Assembly (NCBI GenBank): GCA_965656035.1
Contig: CBFHIO010000001.1
Coordinates: 4,903 to 68,902 of the forward strand
Origin: SCGC-AAA076-P13 sp965656035
GTDB lineage: Bacteria; Pseudomonadota; Gammaproteobacteria; Magnimaribacterales; D2472
Reading direction: 5' to 3'
Length of the DNA: 64,000 bases
The notes beneath the pieces are model-generated. The model was not told the origin of the DNA. It searched no databases and saw only the letters and a list, made by a program, of their open reading frames with translations. Below are positions 44,453-52,705 of this stretch, piece by piece (the stretch's first letter is position 1; the number at the start of each line of letters is the position of its first letter). A program made the position numbers and the translations under genes.

Positions 44453-45538
44453 ATGGAAAATTTTATTGAGCTTCTCTCAGATGTATGGAATAGAGGTTTC
44501 TTAGGCATTAATCTAGGAGCAATAATTTCATCTTTAGTGGTATTGTTAATAGCTTTACTATTTAGAGGGTTTATTATCTCAGTAATAATAAACTCATTGA
44601 GCCGGCTTGCTGAAAAAACTGAATCCAGGATTGATGATGAGATACTTAATGCATTAAAAAAACCAATTGGTTTAATCCCAGTTACAATAGCTCTGTATTT
44701 ATGCACATTGATACTACCTATTTCAGGCCTGGTTGGTGACATCGCTACAAATATAGTTAAAGCTTTTGTTATATTTACTATATTTACTGCTTTATCTAAT
44801 AGTGTAAAGCCGATATTTGAGGCACTGTCTACAAGCTCTTGGCTTACGGCTTCTATGCAAATGTGGCTTGAAAGGGCCTCAAGGTTTATAGTCTGGGTAA
44901 TTGGTGTGGCAATCATTTTAGATATTTTTGGTATCCAAATTGGTCCATTGGTTGCAGGACTTGGTCTCTTTTCAGTTGCTGTAGCTCTTGGGGCACAAGA
45001 TTTTTTTAAGAACTTGATTGCTGGCATTTTGGTTATTGGAGAGCATAGATTTCAGCCTGGAGATAGAATTGAGGTTGAAGGCCAATTACATGGCATAGTT
45101 GAAACAATTGGCTTTAGATCAACTGTAATCAGAACTTTTGATACAGCTCCAATGACAATCCCTAATAAGGACCTTTCTGACGTAAAGCTAATTAACCATG
45201 GCGATATGATTAATAGAAGAATTAATTGGAAGATTAATCTTGTCTACTCAACTTCAATCGAACAACTTGAAGGAATAAGATCAGATATAAAAAATCATAT
45301 TAATGAAAGTGAAGATTTTGTTAATGATACTGAAATTGAGCATGTAGTCAGGGTCGTCGAACTAGGGTCAAGCTCCATAGATATTATGATAGTCGCTTAT
45401 TGTGAGCCTGTTGGTTTTGCAGAATTCAATCTTATTAAAGAGAATTTAATTTTTAACATAATGAAAATAGTAAAAGCACATGGATCTGAGTTTGCTTACC
45501 CATCATCTTCTATCTATGTTGAAAGCATGCCTAATTAA
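44453..45538 (+). CDS. MscS-family mechanosensitive channel
   Basis: It has 361 residues. About four predicted spans are followed by the pore helix and beta domain: VAGLGLFSVAVALGAQDFFKNLIAGILVIGEHRFQPGDRIEV is the MscS TM3-to-beta signature, and TIPNKDLSDVKLINHG follows in the usual place. The C-terminal alpha/beta part ends in SSSIYVE. It probably releases solutes on osmotic downshock; related proteins can have other regulatory roles. Followed after 17 bases by the SLC13-type transporter. Confidence 0.9.
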   Translation: MENFIELLSDVWNRGFLGINLGAIISSLVVLLIALLFRGFIISVIINSLSRLAEKTESRIDDEILNALKKPIGLIPVTIALYLCTLILPISGLVGDIATNIVKAFVIFTIFTALSNSVKPIFEALSTSSWLTASMQMWLERASRFIVWVIGVAIILDIFGIQIGPLVAGLGLFSVAVALGAQDFFKNLIAGILVIGEHRFQPGDRIEVEGQLHGIVETIGFRSTVIRTFDTAPMTIPNKDLSDVKLINHGDMINRRINWKINLVYSTSIEQLEGIRSDIKNHINESEDFVNDTEIEHVVRVVELGSSSIDIMIVAYCEPVGFAEFNLIKENLIFNIMKIVKAHGSEFAYPSSSIYVESMPN

Positions 45539-45555
45539 AAAAATAATTACATAAA

Positions 45556-47322
45556 ATGAGTGATCAATATCTACTCTCAATCACCATTATTGGTCTCTTA
45601 TGTATGTTCATATGGAGTAAATTTAGATACGATGCTCTTGCCATTGGTGCTCTTGTAATACTTATAGTCTCAGGAGTAATCCCAGCCAACCAAGCCTTTG
45701 ATGGATTTGCTCACCCTGCTGTTATAACTGTAGCCTTGGTTTTGATAATCAGCCAGGGATTAAAAAATTCTGGCCTAGCTGGGTTGGTTGGAAAATTGAT
45801 AGGAGGTAAATCATTTACTAAATTTCAATTCTTAATTAGCCTTCTTTTTATTGCTGCTATTTTGTCTTCCTTTATCAATAATATAGGGGCGCTAGCAATC
45901 CTTTTGCCCATCACTTTAAATATTTGTCAAAAAATGAATTGGCATCCATCTAGGTTTCTAATGCCTTTAGCTTTTGCATGTATTTTAGGAGGTATGAATA
46001 CAACAATCGGTACACCACCTAATATTATTATTTCAGAATATAAATCAACTATATCTGATTCAGGGTTTAATTTTTTTGACTTTTCATATGTTGGGCTTGT
46101 TATAACTTTCTTGAGTATTTTTTTTATAGCTCTGATTGGCAATAAGTTTATTCATCTCAGAGACGATTCTACTGCAGGCTCCTCATTAATTGATTTAAAG
46201 GGATATTTATTTGAAGTAGAAGTCAATGAAAAAAGCTCTGCTATTGGAATGACATTATCAGCATTTAAAAAAGAGGCTGGAGAAGATACTGAGGTGCTTG
46301 GAATAGTTAATGATAATGGTGGAGTTAAAAAAGTAAAAAATAATTTAAGGATTAAAGCTGGTCAAATTTTAGTTATTAAGACGCCTCCTGATGATATTTC
46401 TTCAATATTAAGTGTATTTGATTTTTCTATTCCAAAAGAACTTCACTCTTTTGACGATGATGATTTAGAAGAGATAGAGGCAATGATTACCCCAGGTTCA
46501 AGGCTTATTGGGAGAAAATATGACTTCTTCTTAAAATTAGCCTATGAAGAATTAAATCTTTTAGGTCTTTGGAGAAAAGGTTCTAGATATAGAACAAGAT
46601 TAACAAGAGAAACTTTTAAAGCTGGTGATGTTTTATTGTTAGGGGTCAGAGATCTTGATGAAGAAGATGTTACTAATAAAATTAAACACCTTGGTTTAAT
46701 GCCATTGATGCAAAGAGAACTTCAGACAATTCCAAGTAGAAGCCGGCTTTTAAAAGGAATTATATTTTTTTTAATATCTATAATTTTAGTAACTTTTAAC
46801 ATACTGCCAACTGCAGCTGCCTTCTTATTATGCGTGCTTGGTTTTGCAAGAATAAGAATCATTGATAGTAATTTTTATAGGGAGGTAGATTGGCCGATTA
46901 TTATAATGCTTGCTGCAATGATTCCGATTGGAACCGCTCTAGAAACTACAGGATTAAGTAACGTTATATCACAAAACATATCTAGTATTGCAGCAGATAT
47001 GAGTCTATTTTGGTTACTCTTTTTGATATTGATAATCACCATGGCTATAACAGATATTATTAATAACGCTGCGACGGCAGTCATTATGGCTCCGATATCG
47101 GCAGGTATTGGTATGCAACTAGGATATGATGTGGAGCCATTTTTAATGGTAGTTGCGGTAGGTGCAAGTTGTGCTTTTCTAACACCAATTGGCCATCAAT
47201 GTAACACAGTCGTCATGGGTCCAGGCAATTATAAGTTTACAGATTATTGGAGGCTTGGCTTGCCTTTAGATATTTTAATTATTGCTGTATCCATTCCAAT
47301 GATTTTATTTGTTTGGACATAA
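45556..47322 (+). CDS. SLC13/DASS-type anion permease with TrkA-C domains
   Basis: It has 588 residues. Two transmembrane halves flank a cytoplasmic insert with RCK/TrkA-C repeats (about 205-390; IRIKAGQ-like LRIKAGQILVIKTP and KAGDVLLLGVRD). NNIGALAILLPI, GMNTTIGTPPNII in the first half and NAATAVIMAPI, FLTPIGHQCNTVV in the second are the paired substrate motifs of this family. Relatives carry sulfate, dicarboxylates or other anions; the substrate here is not known. Probably in one operon with the MscS gene and the 63-residue gene. Confidence 0.88.
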   Translation: MSDQYLLSITIIGLLCMFIWSKFRYDALAIGALVILIVSGVIPANQAFDGFAHPAVITVALVLIISQGLKNSGLAGLVGKLIGGKSFTKFQFLISLLFIAAILSSFINNIGALAILLPITLNICQKMNWHPSRFLMPLAFACILGGMNTTIGTPPNIIISEYKSTISDSGFNFFDFSYVGLVITFLSIFFIALIGNKFIHLRDDSTAGSSLIDLKGYLFEVEVNEKSSAIGMTLSAFKKEAGEDTEVLGIVNDNGGVKKVKNNLRIKAGQILVIKTPPDDISSILSVFDFSIPKELHSFDDDDLEEIEAMITPGSRLIGRKYDFFLKLAYEELNLLGLWRKGSRYRTRLTRETFKAGDVLLLGVRDLDEEDVTNKIKHLGLMPLMQRELQTIPSRSRLLKGIIFFLISIILVTFNILPTAAAFLLCVLGFARIRIIDSNFYREVDWPIIIMLAAMIPIGTALETTGLSNVISQNISSIAADMSLFWLLFLILIITMAITDIINNAATAVIMAPISAGIGMQLGYDVEPFLMVVAVGASCAFLTPIGHQCNTVVMGPGNYKFTDYWRLGLPLDILIIAVSIPMILFVWT

Positions 47323-47326
47323 TTAA

Positions 47327-47518
47327 ATGGAAGATCATTTTAAGAGGCCTAATAAATTGACAGGTATGCCATATGAGCTTGGTTTTAAAGATGAGGACGG
47401 TAAATACTTTATAAAATATCTTAACAAACAGGGAAATGATGGTTATTACTATGAAGAATGGGCAAAGAATAAAGAAGCTTACCTAAAAAAAATTTTTAAA
47501 AGCCAACCCAACAAATGA
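47327..47518 (+). CDS. Small hypothetical protein, 63 residues
   Basis: A soluble, aromatic and Lys-rich protein (KDEDGKYFIKYLNKQGNDGYYYEEWAKNKEAYLKKIFK). No Cys, no signal and no known motif recognised. It begins four bases after the transporter stop and ends two bases before the stop of the facing beta-lactamase-like gene. The tight spacing and sensible composition support a real gene. Confidence 0.6.
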   Translation: MEDHFKRPNKLTGMPYELGFKDEDGKYFIKYLNKQGNDGYYYEEWAKNKEAYLKKIFKSQPNK

Positions 47519-47520
47519 TA

Positions 47521-48732
47521 TTAATGACAATCACAACTTAAATTTTCAATTGCATCAATAAAATCCTCGTACCTAACATAAAATTCTTTTGATTCACCTT
47601 CTAAATCTGTAATAGGAGTTATGACATTAGATCCGGATTCGATAATACCCTTCTCAATCATGGTCCTGCCTATTTTTACTGCATTATCAACACCGGCCCA
47701 TTTTAAAAATTTCATAGGACCCCATTTTTGAATATCGCCATTATCTTGTTGATTGTATTTTGTGATCCTGGTAACAATTATATCGTTTTCTCTATCAACA
47801 AAAGTGTATTGGCCAAACTTTCCGCTGGTATTAAAAATTTTAAATTGATCTTCATATGCTGATACCCACCAATGTAAAGAATAGCCTCTATTCAACCTAG
47901 TGAATCTTTTAGGGGTTGTATCCCAGACAACCTTAAAAGTTTCGTCAACAAAACTTTTTGATATGATTTGATCATTATTCCATTGGCCACTCCTTCCAAA
48001 TAGAAGACCAAATTTAGAATAATCTCTAGCAGACATATCTACACAACAATATGTCAGCACATTACCTTTTTCATCCTTCCATAGCTTGTAACTAGTAATT
48101 TGGAGTGGTTTTAAAATCCTTTCTTCAAAAAGAATATCAGCCTTCTTGCCAGTTGCTTGAAATAAAATATCTCCAATTATCATAGAGTTAACGTTATTGT
48201 ATTCAAACTTTAATCCTGCTTCTTTTTCAACACCTACTTTTCTTGCATAAGCTAGATGATCATCTAGGAAAAACATTTTTTCATGTTCGTGGCTAGGAAA
48301 ATTAAGGCCGCTAGACATGTCCAATAAATCTCTTATCGTAATGTTCGATCTCTCATCATTGAAATAGTCTAGATACTTTCCAACTCTATCATCCAAACTT
48401 CCAATCTCACCTCTATCAATAGAAATGCCAATCAAAGCAGCATAATAACTTTTTGCCATTGACCATGATGTTCCATGCGAATTTTCATCGAAACCAGATG
48501 CATATTTTTCCCCAATTATCTTTCCATTTTTGATTACCACAAGTCCAAGAGTTGACTTGTCAGTAAATGCGATCTCTATTAAATCATCTACGTTTTTAGA
48601 TTTAATATTCTGACTTTCAGGAGAAACAGAATCCCACGATGAGCCTGGATAATATAAATCAGATGAATGGCTGAAAGTAGGTAATGTTATAAATACTATT
48701 AAACATATATGTGAAAAGATTTTATTTTTCAT
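47521..48732 (-). CDS. Serine beta-lactamase-like hydrolase, exported
   Basis: It has 403 residues. The start MKNKIFSHICLIVFITLPTFSHSS gives a signal peptide; seven codons upstream another ATG is in frame. The class C/PBP-like active site is SMAK (Ser91-Lys94) in HGTSWSMAKS, with YNN in FEYNNVNS as the second motif and TSGKFGQY in the KTG position. Such proteins can be esterases, peptidases or lactamases, and there is no reason to call this one a resistance enzyme. It is divergent from the copper-protein cassette over a 143-base gap. Confidence 0.85.
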   Translation of the reverse strand: MKNKIFSHICLIVFITLPTFSHSSDLYYPGSSWDSVSPESQNIKSKNVDDLIEIAFTDKSTLGLVVIKNGKIIGEKYASGFDENSHGTSWSMAKSYYAALIGISIDRGEIGSLDDRVGKYLDYFNDERSNITIRDLLDMSSGLNFPSHEHEKMFFLDDHLAYARKVGVEKEAGLKFEYNNVNSMIIGDILFQATGKKADILFEERILKPLQITSYKLWKDEKGNVLTYCCVDMSARDYSKFGLLFGRSGQWNNDQIISKSFVDETFKVVWDTTPKRFTRLNRGYSLHWWVSAYEDQFKIFNTSGKFGQYTFVDRENDIIVTRITKYNQQDNGDIQKWGPMKFLKWAGVDNAVKIGRTMIEKGIIESGSNVITPITDLEGESKEFYVRYEDFIDAIENLSCDCH

Positions 48733-48815
48733 TATTAAAAATACCCCAGACATATGATGATATATACAACTTGACGATTTTCAATACAATATCTAAAAAT
48801 TAGTCATCATTTATA

Positions 48816-48843
48816 TTGATAACATATTATAAATATATATAAT
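48816..48843 (+). promoter_or_regulatory. Strong candidate promoter of the microprotein/copper-protein cassette
   Basis: TTGATA (48816-48821), 16 bases, perfect TATAAT (48838-48843). The expected start near 48850 leaves a leader of about 26 bases with an AGGAGA ribosome site. It is one of the best promoter matches in the window. Confidence 0.6.
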
Positions 48844-48875
48844 AGTGTTGATTTGTCGATACTTAGGAGAACATA

Positions 48876-49058
48876 TTGAATTCACAAGTAAGAAATGCAA
48901 CACCTGAAGAGGCGGTAGAATGGAGCAAAAACGATTATTTTCTTAGCATGAAGTTTGATCCATTGGTACTATTTGTTGTTATACCGGCAATAGTTCAGAT
49001 TGTAGTTCTTGCTTTTATGTTAGTTTCAATGAGTATTACTGGCATTTTTTTTGAATAA
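48876..49058 (+). CDS. Single-span microprotein, 60 residues, function unknown
   Basis: Starts at TTG, with AGGAGA five bases upstream. A polar, acidic N-terminal half (NSQVRNATPEEAVEWSKNDYF) is followed by one hydrophobic helix (about residues 29-57, from FDPLVLFV on), so it is probably anchored with the N-terminus in the cytoplasm. No Cys or His. Family not recognised. It overlaps the next short gene by eight bases and is the first gene of a cassette ending with a type-1 copper protein. Confidence 0.7.
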   Translation: MNSQVRNATPEEAVEWSKNDYFLSMKFDPLVLFVVIPAIVQIVVLAFMLVSMSITGIFFE

Positions 49059-49206
49059 AATATTAAAGCTTTTAATTGGCGTGGGTTCAAGCGAACCAAT
49101 ATTTACCCCTTCTCCAATTAAAATTTTATTACTTTCAGTATCATTAGGTTTTATTTTTTTACTGATAGTTACTTCTTTGATAGCTCTTACTGGATCAATA
49201 CTATGA
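49051..49206 (+). CDS. Second single-span microprotein, 51 residues, function unknown
   Basis: This short frame starts at TTG inside the end of the 60-residue gene (TTGAATAA). It ends with a TGA overlapping the ATG of the copper-protein gene (ATGA), so all three are coupled. The sequence opens MNKILKLLIGVGSSEPIFTP, then one hydrophobic helix from about residue 22 to the C-terminus. The frame fills the gap exactly between its neighbours, which supports it, but the start has no clear ribosome site of its own. Family not recognised. Confidence 0.6.
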   Translation: MNKILKLLIGVGSSEPIFTPSPIKILLLSVSLGFIFLLIVTSLIALTGSIL

Positions 49207-49646
49207 AGATAAAAAATTTTTTAATAACCCTCATTATTTCTTTTAATTTATATACTGAAGCAGAAAGTTACGAGGTAAAGATGCTCAATCAAGGGTCTGA
49301 AGGCTATATGGTATTTGAACCCGCTGTTTTGAAAATAAAAAAGGGAGATACTGTTACATTTAAAGCAACTGATGCTGCTCATAATTCTGCATCTATTAAG
49401 GGCATGATTCCACCTGGAGCTGATGAATGGAATGGTAAACTCAGCCAAGATATATCAATAACTTTTAATGTTGAAGGTCTATACGGATATCAGTGCACTC
49501 CTCATATGATGATGGCTATGGTTGGAATTATTGAAGTTGGTGAAAATCAAAGCAACCTTGAAACATTCAAGACTGTAGCACAAAAAATAAAATCAGCTTT
49601 TGTAATGAATCAGGAGAGATTGGACGAATATTTATCTCAATTGTAA
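49203..49646 (+). CDS. Pseudoazurin-like type-1 (blue) copper protein
   Basis: Periplasmic electron carrier. It has 147 residues: a signal peptide (about 1-21) and a cupredoxin domain to about 113. The copper ligands are His60 (DAAHNSAS), Cys98 and His101 (YQCTPH) and Met106, with the Cys-to-Met spacing of pseudoazurin. A 30-residue charged C-terminal helix follows, as in pseudoazurins. Known partners are nitrite or nitrous-oxide reductases and cytochrome oxidases; none is nearby. It is translated together with two single-span microproteins upstream. Confidence 0.9.
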   Translation: MKIKNFLITLIISFNLYTEAESYEVKMLNQGSEGYMVFEPAVLKIKKGDTVTFKATDAAHNSASIKGMIPPGADEWNGKLSQDISITFNVEGLYGYQCTPHMMMAMVGIIEVGENQSNLETFKTVAQKIKSAFVMNQERLDEYLSQL

Positions 49647-49650
49647 ATAT

Positions 49651-49729
49651 TGGTAGACCCGAATGGACTCGAACCATCGACCTCCGCAATGTCAATGCGG
49701 CGCTCTAACCAAAACTGAGCTACGGGTCT
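49651..49729 (-). tRNA. tRNA-Val (anticodon GAC)
   Basis: A complete cloverleaf on the minus strand: acceptor AGACCCG/CGGGTCT, anticodon arm CCGCA-TTGACAT-TGCGG, T-arm GATGG-TTCGAGT-CCATT, discriminator A and encoded CCA. The D-loop carries an extra T-run (AGTTTTGGTTA). Its 3' end lies four bases from the facing copper-protein gene. Confidence 0.94.
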
Positions 49730-49741
49730 AAAAAAGAGATT

Positions 49742-49769
49742 ATTATACAGAAATTTCATACATTGGTAA
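49742..49769 (-). promoter_or_regulatory. Candidate promoter of tRNA-Val(GAC)
   Basis: Minus strand: TTACCA (49769-49764), 16 bases, perfect TATAAT (49747-49742), 12 bases before the tRNA 5' end. Confidence 0.45.
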
Positions 49770-49830
49770 CAAGCATGATTGTGTATCAAACATATACACA
49801 CAATAATCTTAAAAACTAATATAAATATTG

Positions 49831-49858
49831 TTGATAATTAATTATAAATATATAAAAT
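49831..49858 (+). promoter_or_regulatory. Candidate promoter of a small RNA
   Basis: TTGATA (49831-49836), 16 bases, TAAAAT (49853-49858), pointing into a stretch without a protein gene. The same -35 and spacing occur at the copper cassette. Confidence 0.4.
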
Positions 49859-49864
49859 AAGCCT

Positions 49865-49940
49865 TTATCAGCATTCCTCTCCCCCTATTAGAATAGCTGA
49901 TATCTCAAATGGAGGACTTTGGTCCTCCATTTAATCTTTA
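49865..49940 (+). ncRNA. Candidate small RNA with a C-rich loop
   Basis: The predicted transcript of about 70-75 bases has two hairpins. The first (49866-49902) pairs TATCAGC with GCTGATA and, past one bulged A, ATTC with GAAT, leaving a 14-base pyrimidine-rich loop with TCTCCCCCT. The second (49907-49932) is a perfect 11-base stem followed by TTTAATCTTT and could end the transcript. A C-rich loop could pair with ribosome-binding sites. No open frame is present. Alternatively the second hairpin is only the terminator of sbcB, which faces it. Confidence 0.4.
49907..49932. terminator. Perfect hairpin after sbcB, possibly a two-way terminator
   Basis: AAATGGAGGAC and GTCCTCCATTT form a perfect 11-base stem around TTTG, five bases beyond the sbcB stop. 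Both flanks have only short T-runs, so it may end transcription from either side weakly or act as an mRNA end. Confidence 0.65.
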
Positions 49941-51341
49941 TGATACTTTCATTGATTCAACTTTTTTTCTAGTAGCTATTAAGATTTTTTGGTCTTCTTT
50001 TTCTAATCTTTCATCTAACAACTTCTCAATTTGAGTCAATGTTTTCTCAACAGAACCCCAGGGTCCATCATCAATAATTCTTTGAGTAATAAGGTCTTGG
50101 TATCTTTTTTTAATATCATCAGGGATATTGGTTGAGAATTTACTGCAGATTATTCTTTCTGCAAACAATCTAAGCCTTTCGTCTTCAAAATTTCTTGAGA
50201 TTTTAATTAAATGATCTGGATCTGATGCTGAATGAAATTCTTGCATTAGATCTTTGTCTTTGTATGAAGGGAATCCACCAGAATATATAGTTCCCTCAAT
50301 GTATTCTGATTCCGGATAGTCCATTAACCTATCTTCCATTGCTTGGGAAACTTTTTGTTGAAAGTCTTTATCTGATTTAATAATTTCAGCTCGTCTTTGC
50401 AACTCAGAAAATTCAATATCAAAAGTATCAGAATTTTTTATTAGCTTATGAGAGCAAACTGGAATTGTTTTATTGATTTTATATTTCTTTAATGGCCCAT
50501 CACGACCTTTAGATTGTACTAATTTATTTATTTCAGAATAATCTAAATCTAAAATATCATCCGGATCATAGCTTAAATCAAAGAAGACAATTTCATTAGG
50601 CCTGCTAGCGTCATTGCCGCAAAGCACAACAGGATACTTGAAAGCGTGTCTTCTATGAATTTCTCCAAGAGCTAGAAACTCATCAGAATATAATAGATCT
50701 TTGATACCGGGCTTTGTAGATGTATTTATAAAAGATTGAAACAACTCGGGCAGCCTTTGTTGAATAACCATACATAGTTTAATCATTAAGTTGCAATCAG
50801 CAATAGCGTCATGAGCATCACCTGCATCAATACCGTGTTCTTGAGCTAAATGTTCCAGCTTGTAGCTTATTCCTGGACCGCCTTCAAAAAGCGGAATTGC
50901 AATTTCTTCAGGAAAAAAAGCAGCTATATTATGTATCATGAGCATTAAATCAAGTCGCCCATTACCATTGGTGTTTGTAGTATATGGTTCTAAAAGATTC
51001 CAAAAAAACTGCCTTCTAATTAGTTCTTCATCAAATGCATGGCCGTTGTATGTAATAAAAACTGAGGGACTTTTTGCAGACCATTGTTTCCATTGAAGCT
51101 GTATATCTTTCATCATTTGATAATGTGAAATATTTGAATTAAAAAGGTCCACTTTTTTATTTGTAAGCATGGCCATAGGTTGCGGGATTACCCATGGAAG
51201 TGGAGCGCAGCCTATATTTTGCTCATCAATTGTTCTTAGATTTATATCTGTTAAAACTGAACCACATTGTAATATCTGACTGAAATCTTTTTGAATTCCA
51301 GTCGTCTCAGTATCGTAAAAAATTAAATTATTGAATGACAA
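49938..51341 (-). CDS. sbcB: Exodeoxyribonuclease I
   Basis: 3'-5' exonuclease on single-stranded DNA in recombination and mismatch repair. It has 467 residues (E. coli 475). The DEDDh nuclease domain has FYDTETTG (Asp10, Glu12), ITYNGHAFDEELIRRQFFW and GDAHDAIADC. An SH3-like domain and a C-terminal helical domain follow (SEYIEGTIYSGGFP, FEDERLRLFAERI). It starts directly after the stop of the acyl-CoA dehydrogenase gene with no gap. Confidence 0.95.
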   Translation of the reverse strand: MSFNNLIFYDTETTGIQKDFSQILQCGSVLTDINLRTIDEQNIGCAPLPWVIPQPMAMLTNKKVDLFNSNISHYQMMKDIQLQWKQWSAKSPSVFITYNGHAFDEELIRRQFFWNLLEPYTTNTNGNGRLDLMLMIHNIAAFFPEEIAIPLFEGGPGISYKLEHLAQEHGIDAGDAHDAIADCNLMIKLCMVIQQRLPELFQSFINTSTKPGIKDLLYSDEFLALGEIHRRHAFKYPVVLCGNDASRPNEIVFFDLSYDPDDILDLDYSEINKLVQSKGRDGPLKKYKINKTIPVCSHKLIKNSDTFDIEFSELQRRAEIIKSDKDFQQKVSQAMEDRLMDYPESEYIEGTIYSGGFPSYKDKDLMQEFHSASDPDHLIKISRNFEDERLRLFAERIICSKFSTNIPDDIKKRYQDLITQRIIDDGPWGSVEKTLTQIEKLLDERLEKEDQKILIATRKKVESMKVS

Positions 51342-52562
51342 TTATCTAACTACGTATTTACCAAGCTCTAATCTTGCTACGGCTCTTCTATGAACTTCAT
51401 CAGGACCATCTGCAAGTCTCAAAGTTCTTATATGAGCATACATTGAAGCTAATGGCGTTAATTGGGACACACCTTCTCCTCCATGCATTTGAATGGCTCT
51501 ATCAATAATCTTCAAAACTACATTAGGAGCAAATACCTTTATTTGAGCAATTTCACTTGCAGCTATCTTATTCCCAACTGTATCCATTTTGTGAGCTGCA
51601 TCAAGTGTCAATAACCTTGCAGCATTAAGCTCTATTCTTGATTCAGCTATGTAATCAAAATTTGCTCCAAGATTGGCAATATTTTTACCGAAAGGCATTT
51701 TAGTAGGATCTATGCCCCTCTTGCACATAAGCTCTATAGCTTTTTCTCCAACGCCTATGGTTCTCATGCAGTGATGAATTCTTCCTGGTCCCAGACGCCC
51801 TTGTGCAATTTCAAAACCTCTACCCTCGCCTAATAAAAGATTATCTTTTGGAATTCTTACATTATTAAATTTTATATGAGCATGACCATGAGGCGCATCA
51901 TCATAACCAAATACATGCATCATTTTCTGAATTTCAATTCCTTGGGACTCCATGGGAACTAGCATCATGGAATGTCTTTGATGCTTTGCAGCATCAGGAT
52001 TAGTTACAGCCATAAATACTAGAATTTTGCATCTTGGATCACCAGCTCCTGAGGTCCACCATTTTTCACCATTAATTACATACTCATCTCCATCCAAAAC
52101 TGCTGTTGCCTGCATATTAGTTGCATCAGATGAACCAACTCCTGGCTCAGTCATTGCAAAAGCTGATCTAATTTCACCATTAAGAAGCGGTTTCAACCAC
52201 TCTTCTTGGTGTTTTTCGTTTCCATATCGAGCGATAACTTCCATATTTCCGGTATCTGGAGCAGAACAATTCATTGCTTCTGATGCGATATGACATGTTC
52301 CCATGACCTCAGCTAAATGGGCATATTCATAATTGGTTAAACCTGCTCCAAACTCACTTTCTGGCAAAAAAAGATTCCATAAACCCTTTGACTTAGCTTT
52401 ATCTTTCAAATCATCTATTACTTCAGGATATGAATTCCACCTATTTATTCCTTCTTCTATTTGGTCATGAAAGATATGTTCCGAGGGAACGCATTCTTGT
52501 TCAATAAAATCTTTAACTCTTGCAATAAGATCTTTTGCCTCTGGTCTCAGTTCAGGTAACAT
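51342..52562 (-). CDS. Acyl-CoA dehydrogenase
   Basis: FAD-dependent alpha-beta oxidation of an acyl-CoA. It has 406 residues. The three ACAD domains are present: helical N-terminus, AFAMTEPGVGSSDATNMQ and EWWTSGAGDP-like segments of the beta-sheet domain, and the C-terminal helical domain with IQMHGGEGVSQLTPLASMYAHIRTLRLADGPDEVHRR. The last segments resemble the long-chain ACAD10/11-like and FadE-type bacterial enzymes. The chain-length preference is unknown. A GGGAG ribosome site precedes the ATG. It is divergent from a LysR regulator, a typical control layout. Confidence 0.9.
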   Translation of the reverse strand: MLPELRPEAKDLIARVKDFIEQECVPSEHIFHDQIEEGINRWNSYPEVIDDLKDKAKSKGLWNLFLPESEFGAGLTNYEYAHLAEVMGTCHIASEAMNCSAPDTGNMEVIARYGNEKHQEEWLKPLLNGEIRSAFAMTEPGVGSSDATNMQATAVLDGDEYVINGEKWWTSGAGDPRCKILVFMAVTNPDAAKHQRHSMMLVPMESQGIEIQKMMHVFGYDDAPHGHAHIKFNNVRIPKDNLLLGEGRGFEIAQGRLGPGRIHHCMRTIGVGEKAIELMCKRGIDPTKMPFGKNIANLGANFDYIAESRIELNAARLLTLDAAHKMDTVGNKIAASEIAQIKVFAPNVVLKIIDRAIQMHGGEGVSQLTPLASMYAHIRTLRLADGPDEVHRRAVARLELGKYVVR

Positions 52563-52675
52563 TAATTTTTACTCCCTATATACACTAATATTTGGTAACA
52601 TTATAAGTGTGATGAATAATATAAATTTTCTCTTCTCCTATAATAGCTTTATGTACAAATCAAAGCTAGATGCTG

Positions 52676-52698
52676 TTTTGCATTACCATTGTCCAAAA
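52676..52698. promoter_or_regulatory. Dyad next to the lysR start, possible LysR-type operator
   Basis: TTTTG (52676-52680) and CAAAA (52694-52698) form an inverted repeat with 13 bases between, just before the regulator start. LysR-type sites are often imperfect dyads in such divergent gaps. The 143-base gap to the acyl-CoA dehydrogenase gene also has a minus-strand TATAAT at 52605-52600. Confidence 0.25.
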
Positions 52699-52705
52699 TA
52701 ATACT

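Noticed and set aside
44392..45027. 211-residue minus-strand frame
   Set aside because: It is the shadow of the MscS-type gene, with no family features and a composition typical of reverse reading.
47521..48732. Antibiotic-resistance beta-lactamase
   Set aside because: The SxxK/YxN fold is shared with many esterases and peptidases; nothing here indicates lactam hydrolysis.
48876..49206. Light-harvesting alpha/beta pair (LH1/LH2-like) for the two microproteins
   Set aside because: Size, single span and a FDP segment are suggestive, but neither protein has the histidine that binds bacteriochlorophyll, and no puf or bch genes are nearby.
49774..49806. Near-palindrome GATTGTGTAT...ATACACACAATAATC as a structured RNA or phage site
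   Set aside because: The arms differ by a two-base insertion and nothing nearby suggests integration or a regulator; probably AT-rich chance.
52670..52705. Upstream start of the LysR regulator (12 extra codons)
   Set aside because: MKISSFDLNLFV is the standard family start, and the extra codons cover the dyad and -10-like area.
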